Positions 1-6,584 of a stretch of 12,719 nt of DNA are shown here, one piece after another. A program made the translations under genes and the position numbers. Source of the stretch: JAQVPN01 sp036170435 (GTDB taxonomy: Bacteria; Patescibacteriota; Gracilibacteria; BD1-5; UBA6164); NCBI GenBank assembly GCA_036170435.1, contig JAVHPF010000052.1, positions 1 to 12,719 on the forward strand, written 5' to 3'. The stretch's first letter is position 1; each line of letters begins with the position of its first letter. The notes below the pieces were generated by a model. It did not search any database. It was not told the origin of the DNA and worked only from the letters and a program-made list of their open reading frames with translations.

Positions 1-431
1 CAATAAATAATAGAAAATATGTTCCTTATGTTATTGAACCATCAGTTGGTTTAAACAGACTTTTCTTAACTGTTTTAGCTGATGCTTATACAACAGATTG
101 AGAATGAGAAGAAGCTAGAACTTACTTGAAATTAGATCCAAAAGTTGCTCCAATCAAAGTTTGAGTTTTACCAGTTGTTAAAAAAATCGGAGAAGATGCT
201 AAAAAAGTATATAAAATTTTGGCAGAAGAATTTATGTGTGAATATGATGAAGTAGGTACAATTGGCAAAAGATATGCAAGATTTGATGAAATTGGTACAC
301 CATTTTGTGTTACTATAGATTCATCTAATTTTGAGGCAGGAAATGTAACTATAAGATACAGAGATTCTATGGAGCAAGAAATTGTTGCTATTGATAATTT
401 AGTAGAATTTATTAGAGCTAAAATGAAATAA
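1..431 (+). CDS. glyS: glycyl-tRNA synthetase, class II, C-terminal part (5' end outside window)
   Basis: This is the last ~142 residues of a single-chain (alpha2-type, COG0423-like) glycyl-tRNA synthetase, which charges tRNA-Gly in the cytoplasm. The reading frame starts at base 3. The sequence begins near class II motif 3 (YVPYVIEPSVGLNRLFLTV) and continues into the anticodon-binding domain (LKLDPKVAPIKV, then VLPVVKK, then GTPFCVTID and VTIRYRDS), ending at TAA 429-431. Three in-frame UGA codons occur (near bases 90-98 and 162-164). One sits in the APIKV-x-VLP strand, where Gly or Ala is normal and Trp is not, so it supports UGA = Gly. This enzyme would also have to charge the extra tRNA-Gly(UCA) that such a code needs, so it depends on its own product for translation. 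A palindromic terminator follows the stop. The identification is secure; only the C-terminus can be judged. Confidence 0.93.
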
Positions 432-440
432 TCTTTAAAA

Positions 441-482
441 AATAAAAAAATATTCCTGAAATTTCAGGAATATTTTTTTATT
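441..482. terminator. bidirectional intrinsic terminator shared by glyS and the converging two-TM gene
   Basis: This is a perfect palindrome centred between 461 and 462, with core ATTCCTGAAA/TTTCAGGAAT. It is flanked by A-runs on the left and T-runs on the right, so a U-tract follows the hairpin on either strand. The stop codon of the minus-strand gene (478-480) lies inside the right arm. Confidence 0.88.
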
Positions 483-909
483 TTTTAGTTTCTTTATCTT
501 CTTCTTTTTGTCTTATAAATTTAGGGTAGTGGAATAGGAAAAATAGTACAAATACTACAAACCATGCTCCAGATGTGATAAACATATCTTTTAGGTCATA
601 ATTTCTAGAAAATTTTACTTCATCTCTTACTTTTGCTTCACATTTAGTTATTTCTTCATCACTAGGAGTTTTTGGATTTGTTTGAGGTAAAACATTTCCA
701 TTTTTATCATAAGCTGTAGTATAACTAGGATTTTTACATTCAGTTAATCTATATGATTGATTGAATTGCAGATATTCTTCATCTGTTACTATATAGTATT
801 TTCAGATAGATGTAAGAACAATTCCTAGGTTTATACCTATTGCAATAATAGAAACAAAAGACACTATTCCTAAATATAGGGAATATAATTTACTTGATTT
901 AACTTCCAT
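478..909 (-). CDS. small two-TM membrane protein of unknown function
   Basis: This 143-aa protein starts at ATG 907-909 and ends at TAA 478-480. I do not recognise the family. The N-terminus (MEVKSSKLYSLYLG) leads into a hydrophobic segment at about residues 10-34. A polar, probably extracytoplasmic loop of ~70 residues carries two cysteines (C58 and C90) that could form a disulfide. A second hydrophobic segment follows at about 109-128, then a short charged tail rich in K and E. One UGA codon (residue 36) must be read as Gly to keep the frame open. The start has no Shine-Dalgarno, like the other native genes here. A promoter-like pair lies upstream at 939-965, and the gene shares a terminator with glyS. 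The continuous frame, promoter and terminator make it a real gene. A distant link to small CPR membrane DUF proteins is possible but not shown. Confidence 0.82.
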
Positions 910-938
910 AAATAAAAAGTTTAAAAAATAATACTTTC

Positions 939-965
939 ATTATAGACTATAAAAGACAAAGTCAA
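939..965 (-). promoter_or_regulatory. sigma-70-like promoter of the two-TM protein gene
   Basis: On the minus strand, TTGACT (960-965) and a consensus TATAAT (939-944) are separated by 15 bp. The predicted start site is about 25 nt upstream of the ATG. The bases before the -10 box (AGTC) are shared with the promoter at 1786-1812. The spacer is shorter than the usual 16-18 bp, but the same spacing recurs at other starts in this window. Confidence 0.6.
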
Positions 966-983
966 ATTAATATTTTACAACAA

Positions 984-1009
984 AAAATCTCGCTTAAAAG
1001 CGAGATTTT
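984..1009 (-). terminator. intrinsic terminator of the MscS-like gene
   Basis: The hairpin AAAATCTCGC/GCGAGATTTT has a six-base loop. Read on the minus strand it is followed by a T-rich run, directly after the stop codon at 1014-1016. Its GC-containing stem core stands out from the AT-rich surroundings. Confidence 0.8.
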
Positions 1010-1013
1010 AAAA

Positions 1014-1721
1014 CTATTTTCTAAAACTTTCTAAAATTTCTTTTGCTATATCTTTTCAACCTAGTCAAAAAGCAAGTCATCCGGCAAGAGAAAGCATTCA
1101 GATAAATCAGATTAAAATTGTATTTATTATAAGAGTATTTACTATTTTTATATAATCAAGCATTATCATAAGAGTGAAAAAAAGTATGATTATTTTTGCT
1201 CCTGAAGCTATTATTTTGCTTGTTTGTTCTCTAGTTATATTCAGAGTGTGATATACTAAATCATATATAAAATTGGCAAATCTAATACCAAAAAATCAAA
1301 TTACAAGTCAGATGAATAGACTAGGTAAGTAATCAATTAAATCTTTCAAAAAACTTTCTACATCAACTATTCAAATATATGAAATAGCCATTCTAAAAAA
1401 TAGTATAAATATATAATAAGAAATAGCTTTTGATATAACTTTATCTACTTTTATTTTTTCAGAAAATCTAGATTTTTTTCTTCTTTTATTTTTTTCCTCA
1501 GGATTATTTTCTTCTTCAAACTCTATTGCAAGCTTATCAATCAAATCAATAATTTTAAATTTTTTGAATAAAAATATAGAAAATATATATATAATTCTAG
1601 ATATTACTCAACCAGCTAAAAGTATAAGCAAAGCTCAAAGTAATTTAGGTCAAAGTAAATTTATTTGGTTTAGAGTAACATTGATTATATTTGCATAGTA
1701 AAAATTTATTAAGTCTAGCAT
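1014..1721 (-). CDS. MscS-related multi-TM membrane protein (conserved TM-helix family)
   Basis: This 235-aa protein starts at ATG 1719-1721 and ends at TAG 1014-1016. An amphipathic N-terminus leads to a hydrophobic helix (about 22-50), then a highly charged cytoplasmic stretch (about 69-97, with EEENNPEEKNKRRKKSR). Three or four further membrane segments follow at about 100-220. The protein closes with LAGGLAFGLGGKDIAKEIL near residues 211-229. That glycine-rich signature is the pore-lining helix of the 'conserved TM helix'/mechanosensitive-channel family. Three of its glycines are UGA codons, which is strong evidence for UGA = Gly. The C-terminal MscS beta domain is absent: the protein stops just after the signature, as in the short TM-helix family members. 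An ion-channel or osmotic-safety role is inferred from the family only. The gene has its own promoter-like element (1786-1812) and terminator (984-1009). Confidence 0.88.
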
Positions 1722-1785
1722 AAAATTAAGCTTTAATTAGTAATTAATGGGATTAAAATATCGTATTATTTTAAATTTCAAGTTT

Positions 1786-1812
1786 ATTATAGACTTTTTT
1801 ATAAAAAGACAA
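1786..1812 (-). promoter_or_regulatory. sigma-70-like promoter of the MscS-like gene
   Basis: On the minus strand, TTGTCT (1807-1812) and TATAAT (1786-1791) are 15 bp apart, about 65 bp before the ATG. The block GTCTTTT...ATA...AGTCTATAAT is closely similar to the promoter at 939-965. Confidence 0.55.
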
Positions 1813-1839
1813 GATAAAAAATTTGCTTTTAGAACAAAA

Positions 1840-1867
1840 TTGAGTAAAAAGCTCTCTTAACTATTTT
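1840..1867 (+). promoter_or_regulatory. possible promoter of the GGDEF-EAL gene
   Basis: TTGAGT (1840-1845) and TATTTT (1862-1867) are 16 bp apart, about 30 bp before the ATG at 1897. The -10 box is weak and the region is AT-rich, so this is only a candidate. The rest of the 175-bp divergent spacer (1722-1896) holds nothing else I can support. Confidence 0.3.
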
Positions 1868-1896
1868 AAACAGACAAAAGAATAATACTTGATTTT

Positions 1897-4800
1897 ATGA
1901 TTACTACGAAAGATTCTTGAAATAACATAGACTGCTGTAAAACAAACAATGAAGTTTCTAAAAAAACAGATGCATGTTCTCAAATATGTGTTTTTTATAA
2001 ATGATGCATTGAAAGTATTCTTAATTTTGAAGAAGATCTTTTTATGGATTTTTATATTAGATATTATGCTTCTTTAAATATAGATGTTTTAGCAAAAACA
2101 AAATCAGAAGAATACATAAAAATAAATTTTCAAAATAAAAATGAATTTTTTAAGAAATTAATAGATTATATAAAACTTCAATTTTTCACTATAGGATTAG
2201 AATATATTCCTGAAAATCTTTCTGATTTTTTGCTTAGAAATTCTGATTTCATTGAATTTACACTAAGTTATATAAAGGAAAATAATCCAAAAATAGTTGA
2301 TAGTTCTTCTGTAGAATATTTTGAGGAACTCAGCTTTTTACTTTATTTATCAGGAATAAATAAAGATTATGATATATCATCAGATGCTATATATCATAAT
2401 TCTATAATGTTTATAGGATGAGAAAATCCTGATTCAATAATAGGACTGATAAACTATTATAATAAATTAATGGATTTTTTTGTTTCTCAAAATGATATAA
2501 AATCAATTACTAAAATAGTTCAAATATTATCTAATGTATTTGATATTGTTAATAATGCTATACTTGTTTGAACAGTAGTTTTTTCTGATTCAATTACTAT
2601 ATCTACATTATTATCTGAAATAAAGAAAAAAATAGAAAAAACATCATCTTTTATTTGAAATTTTGATAATAATATTGAATTATTAAATTTACTAAATAAT
2701 TCACATTGAAAAATTGATTTAGTATTTTCTCATAAAATAGCAAAAGAAAAATCAGAAACTTATATTAAAAAAAATAATCTTTGAGGAATTTTAACTACTT
2801 ATAATAATGCATTTTCTTCACAAATAGATTGATATAATAGGATGCAAGAAGCAAATTTTTGAAACGGAAGAGTTAATCCTGAATGAGCTTATATGGCTTT
2901 TTTATGAAATACATCAATACTTATTTTAGAAATGCTGGATTCTATAAACTCTTTAGATGAAAAAGAAATATTTTGAAATGATGAATTTAGAGAAATTTTA
3001 TCTAAATATTATAAGATTTTTTCAAAAGAAGATAGTGAGATAGAAGATTTAAAATCTTTAAAAACAGATTTACTTAATAATTTTCTTTTAATTTGAACTA
3101 ATAAACAACAAGAAGAAACAGAAATTTTAATAGCCCCAAAAAATCTATTAGAGAAATTTGTATCTGATTTTATTGCGAAAAAAGAATTAAATCAATATGA
3201 AATAGAATCACTTTATCATATAATTAGATTTTCAAATTTAGATAATGCATTATTACTTAAATTATGAGAATATTTATTAACTTCTAGTTTTAGTAGTTAT
3301 TATTATGAAGAATTTAAAATACAATCACTTGTTATTGTAATAAAATCATTTATTTCAACAGAAAAGCAAGATTTTGATTTCGAATCTTTTACTTGAAAAT
3401 TAGTAGATTATATTCAAAATAATAAAGTAGCATCACATTTAATTTCGTCATATAGTTATATTTATATTTATATGGCTTTGTATTATTCATCTTTTAATTC
3501 ATTTGATTCAAAAAATAAAACTAAGCAATTTTATTATAAATTTTTACAAATTAGACCATTAGATGAAATAAATAATTTAGAAATAAAAGATTTATTTGAT
3601 AAAATATCTTTAAATATATGAACTCATTTAGCTAAAGATTTAGGTATTGATATTAAAATTGATGAAAAAGATAAAATTAAGCTTTGAAAAAAATATTTAT
3701 ATGAATTAGAAAAACCTCATTATGCTGATTTAAAAAATGAAATAAGTAATAAAGTAACATTTATTATTAGTAGAAATCTGAATTCTTCTGATTTAGATAT
3801 AAGTCTAGAGGATAAAATATCAAAAGTATTGTCACTTGAGTTATTTAATTGATTTTGTGATATATCTGTTATGCAGGATAATTGAAAAGATTTAGATGTA
3901 AAAAAATGATATGAAAGTTTCAAAATAAATTTATATGATGGTTATAATTTATATTTTACATATCCTCTTATTTATAAAGAAATTTTTATAAAAATATATT
4001 CAAGAGAAAGAGATTATGTAATTAATAATATAAAAAACATTATAGTCGCACATATCAAGAAAAGAGAACTTGAATATGATAAAATTACTTGATTTTTGAA
4101 TGAAGCTAGATTTTTATCAGATATAGAAAAAACAAAAGATTCTAAAAATTCAGTAATGCTTCTTAGACTTACAAATATTTGAGATGTTAATAAATGATAT
4201 TCTCATGATATGTGAGATAAATATTTAGAAAAATTTGCTTGAAAATTAAAAACTATTCTTTCTCCAATAGTTTCTACTTTTTACAGATGAAACTGAGGTA
4301 ATTTCATATTAAAATTACAGGATTGATTATCAAAAGAACAAGTAAATGAGTATATATCGAAATTAGATAAAGAAAAAATTTCGCTTTCAAATTGAGCTGG
4401 TCTTTTAGATACATTTTTTCCAATAGATATAAAATTTTGAGCGATTTTAGAGGGTGTTTGAGATATACATCAAAAAATTATGATAGCTATTGATAGAGCT
4501 AAAACTAATAAAGAAAAATCTTGTTTTTATGATGAGTCACTTGTTGATAATTCGTCATATAAAAAGAATATGGAGATATTACATATGGTTCAGGAGGCTA
4601 TAAAAGAGGATAGACTAATACCATATTTTCAACCGATTGTACATTTGCTTTCACAAAATGTATATAAATATGAAGTTCTTGTTAGAATTATAGAAAAAGA
4701 TTGAAAAATTCTTTCGCCATTTTTCTTTTTACCAGCTGTTGAAAAAGCTTGAAAACTTGCAGATATAACAAATGTTATAATAAATAAAGCTTTTAAAATA

Positions 4801-5319
4801 GTTAGTGAAAGAAATGTTCCAATTTCATTAAATATAACAGCAGATGATTTAAGAGATGAAAATTTTTTAGAATTTATTGATGAAATGGTAGAAAAATATC
4901 AAGTTGATACTAGTAACATTACTTTTGAATTACTTGAATCTGCATTCTTTTGAGATATAAAAATTATGCTAAAATGATTAAAGGATAGGGGTTTTAAAAT
5001 AGCAATGGATGATTATGGATCAGATTTTTCAAATCTTAATAGATTTTTAGATTTAACATATAATGGACTTCTTGATTATTTAAAAATTGATTGAGAAATA
5101 GTAAAAAAATTGAGAGAAGATAAAAATCAAATAATTTCTACATTACTTACTTGAACTATAGATGCTGTCCATAAATCAGGAGTTAAAGTAGTTGCTGAAT
5201 ATGTTGAAGATTTTGAGCTTGTTTGAATATTAACAGAGTTAGGTGTAGATTATGGTCAGTGATATTTTTTCTCTCAACCTATTTCAGAAGACCAAATGAA
5301 AAAAGATTTTTGACATTAG
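1897..5319 (+). CDS. large degenerate-GGDEF / intact-EAL protein, predicted cyclic-di-GMP phosphodiesterase
   Basis: This 1140-aa protein runs from ATG 1897 to TAG 5317-5319 with dozens of UGA = Gly codons. It has no signal peptide or clear TM segment. Residues 13-37 hold five cysteines (C13, C14, C27, C31, C37), while Cys is rare elsewhere. About 40-620 is mostly helical with no family I recognise, and 629-724 may be a divergent GAF-like sensor. A GGDEF domain spans about 725-885, with TGFLNEARF at its start and GYSHDMGDKYL matching the usual GH..GD. Its active site is NGGNF (799-803) instead of GGDEF, so cyclase activity is not expected. The EAL domain (about 889-1140) keeps the metal and catalytic residues: E926 (EVL), N979, E1011 (ELLES), D1038-D1039, K1063 (KID), E1101, E1104 and Q1121. 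The predicted reaction is c-di-GMP to pGpG, with the GGDEF and N-terminal parts as regulators. The PH-domain gene follows after 51 bp with its own promoter. Confidence 0.9.
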
Positions 5320-5336
5320 AAGCTATTTTATATAAT
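5310..5336 (+). promoter_or_regulatory. consensus promoter of the PH-domain gene, overlapping the end of the EAL gene
   Basis: A perfect TTGACA (5310-5315) and a perfect TATAAT (5331-5336) are 15 bp apart. The -35 box lies within the last codons of the EAL gene. The ATG at 5371 is 35 bp beyond the -10 box. Both boxes match consensus fully, so chance is less likely here than for the other AT-rich candidates. Confidence 0.65.
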
Positions 5337-5370
5337 GAACTTAAATTAACTTCTATATTACAAAAATTTT

Positions 5371-6057
5371 ATGAATAAATTTGAAAAAGAATTTTTTAAA
5401 AAATATATTCCAGAAAGTCAGGAGATTTTATGAGTTGTTCATGTCCACTTTATGGTTATTTTTGATAGGATTTTTTTGCTTTTAATTTTTTGATTTTTAT
5501 TGCCATCTTTTCTTTTATATAACTCAGAGCTTTTTAGATCTTTTGCTCCATTTTACATTTATGAATTAATTTTCTTTTTAGTCTTTTCTAAAATAATATT
5601 TGATATATTTGATTGGTATAACGATGCTTGGGTTGTTACTGACTCTTGAATTGTTAGTATGCAATGGTGACTTTTTGATGCTAAAACTTTATCTATAAAA
5701 TATGAAAATATAGAATGAGTTGAAATTATTCAAGATTGAATTATGGATACATTACTTAAAAATTGAAAAATAGTTTTGCATAAAATTTGAAGTGAAAACA
5801 TAGTTATGGAAAAATCATTCCTACCTTATGATACACTTAATGAAATAGAAAAAAATATAAAACATGAAGATGAATGAGAAGAAGAAGTAGAAGAAGAATT
5901 AGATAAATTTGATTTACTTATACATACATTATCAGGTATAGTTGAAGATTATATGTGAGCAAAATGATATGAAAAAAAGCATAAATTAACAGAGGATGAT
6001 CTACGAGAAATAGAAGAAATTAAAAATAGTAGATGAACAATAGATTTAAGTAAGTAA
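5371..6057 (+). CDS. membrane-anchored bacterial PH-domain (bPH2/YdbT-like) protein with acidic tail
   Basis: This 228-aa protein starts at ATG 5371 and ends at TAA 6055-6057. Two hydrophobic segments (about 26-50 and 60-81) form a membrane hairpin. They are followed by a bacterial PH domain at about 84-166 (DAWVVTDSGIVSMQWGLF, then TLSIKYENIEGVEIIQDG). This is the arrangement of bPH2/DUF304-type proteins, whose roles in membrane or envelope biology are mostly uncharacterised. A strongly acidic run follows (about 168-185, GEEEVEEELDKF), then a charged helical tail. TGG encodes Trp right next to UGA (QW-G), showing that the two codons differ in meaning. One rare CGA codon sits at residue 212 (DDL-x-EIEEI), where Arg fits a charged helix better than Trp. 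The start lacks a Shine-Dalgarno. A consensus promoter lies at 5310-5336 and a hairpin terminator overlaps the stop. Confidence 0.85.
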
Positions 6058-6095
6058 ATAAACTCGGATTAATTATTCTGGGTTTATTTGTTTTT
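6056..6095 (+). terminator. intrinsic terminator of the PH-domain gene
   Basis: A 13-bp stem (AAATAAACTCGGA with TTCTGGGTTTATTT, including G-U pairs) lies at 6056-6068/6077-6089, followed by GTTTTT. It begins within the stop codon of the preceding gene. Confidence 0.7.
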
Positions 6096-6114
6096 AAATT
6101 TATATTTTGTATAA

Positions 6115-6137
6115 TAAAAAAAGAGCCCTAAGGCTCT
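6115..6137 (-). terminator. GC-rich intrinsic terminator of the foreign-looking 117-aa gene
   Basis: On the minus strand AGAGCC-TTAG-GGCTCT forms a six-base GC-rich stem with a four-base loop, followed by seven T's. It is a textbook terminator 16 bp after the UGA of the gene upstream. If that UGA were read as Gly, the hairpin would lie inside the coding sequence. Confidence 0.85.
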
Positions 6138-6153
6138 GTAGAAAGATGTAGAA

Positions 6154-6507
6154 TCAAGCGGCTGCTTTGCCTTCTTCTTCAGAAGATTTTTTTGCTTGTT
6201 GCCGTTTTAGAATAGCTACACCGATTGCTCCGATTGCAATGATGCCGAATACTCCAGCACCGATTAATTTTTTATTTTTCGAACTGAGACCATTCCATTT
6301 ATCTGCTGCGTTTGCAGCTGCATCTTGGATCTTTTCTACCGTTGCTGCAATTTTTGTCGCGGCATCATTTGGTAGATGTTCTGAAATCATCTCTTTTGCT
6401 TTATCAAGGATACTTGTTTCTCCTTGTTCTGCTGTGTGTTCGGCAGTTTGTTCTTCTGCTGTTTTATTTTGATCGAGTCCTGTACTATTGCCTTCTGTTC
6501 CACTCAT
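6154..6507 (-). CDS. 117-aa single-TM protein that ends in UGA; likely foreign standard-code gene
   Basis: I do not recognise the product. ATG 6505-6507 opens a polar, Glu/Thr/Gln-rich N-terminus (about 1-30). An amphipathic helical region follows (about 33-70: ILDKAKEMISEHLP, then AATKIAATVEKIQDAAANA), then WNGLSSKNKK, a Gly/Ala/Ile membrane helix (about 82-98) and a charged KRQQAKKSSEEEGKAAA tail. It terminates at UGA 6154-6156, which elsewhere in the window means Gly. Under the local code it would gain 18 residues (GFYIFLQSLRALFLLYKI), reaching TAA 6100-6102 and running through its own terminator. It contains no internal UGA, uses GGN for every Gly, has a CGG codon (KRQ) and looks clearly richer in GC than its neighbours. 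It has a GGAG Shine-Dalgarno that native genes lack. Recent transfer from a code-11 organism, or an assembly chimera, is the best reading. Confidence 0.75.
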   Translation of the reverse strand: MSGTEGNSTGLDQNKTAEEQTAEHTAEQGETSILDKAKEMISEHLPNDAATKIAATVEKIQDAAANAADKWNGLSSKNKKLIGAGVFGIIAIGAIGVAILKRQQAKKSSEEEGKAAA

Positions 6508-6515
6508 TTGAGTAT

Positions 6516-6519
6516 CTCC
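6516..6519 (-). promoter_or_regulatory. Shine-Dalgarno GGAG of the 117-aa gene
   Basis: On the minus strand GGAG lies 8 nt before the ATG at 6507, the classical spacing. No other start in this window (909, 1721, 1897, 5371, 6585, 8529, 12610) has a comparable purine motif. This site therefore fixes the start and marks the gene as different from its neighbours. Confidence 0.7.
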
Positions 6520-6543
6520 AATTGTTTTTTATTTCCATATATA

Positions 6544-6571
6544 TTGCTATATAGGCGGACAGATTTATAAC
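6544..6571 (+). promoter_or_regulatory. probable uvrC promoter, giving a very short leader
   Basis: TTGCTA (6544-6549) and TATAAC (6566-6571) are 16 bp apart. The predicted start of transcription is about 7 nt before the uvrC ATG at 6585, so the mRNA would be almost leaderless. That fits the absence of a Shine-Dalgarno. Confidence 0.45.
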
Positions 6572-6584
6572 TATTTTACAAAAT

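Noticed and set aside
1014..1721. UGA = Trp (Mycoplasma/Spiroplasma code 4).
   Set aside because: UGA falls on invariant glycines (AFGLGGKD, PGIY, YIGK, QGY) while TGG is still used for Trp in several genes, once directly beside UGA.
2044..2421. ATG at 2044 as the start of the GGDEF-EAL protein.
   Set aside because: The frame stays open upstream to ATG 1897 with a plausible Cys-rich N-terminus and a candidate promoter; 2044 is kept only as an alternative.
3720..3923. Minus-strand open frame inside the GGDEF-EAL gene.
   Set aside because: It is an antisense shadow of a strongly supported coding region, with AT-rich low-complexity composition and no start signals.
1897..5319. The many short open frames and apparent stops here could be read as a decayed pseudogene.
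   Set aside because: All interrupting stops are UGA. With UGA = Gly the frame is open from 1897 to 5319 and the conserved EAL residues line up.
6115..6540. Insertion sequence or integron-type element around the foreign-looking gene.
   Set aside because: I saw no transposase, terminal inverted repeats or target-site duplication at the cassette edges. The hairpin at 6122-6137 is explained as a terminator.
6167..6554. Two plus-strand open frames overlapping the 117-aa gene.
   Set aside because: They are antisense shadows of a GC-richer gene. The minus-strand frame has a Shine-Dalgarno, a terminator and a sensible TM-protein composition; the plus frames have none.
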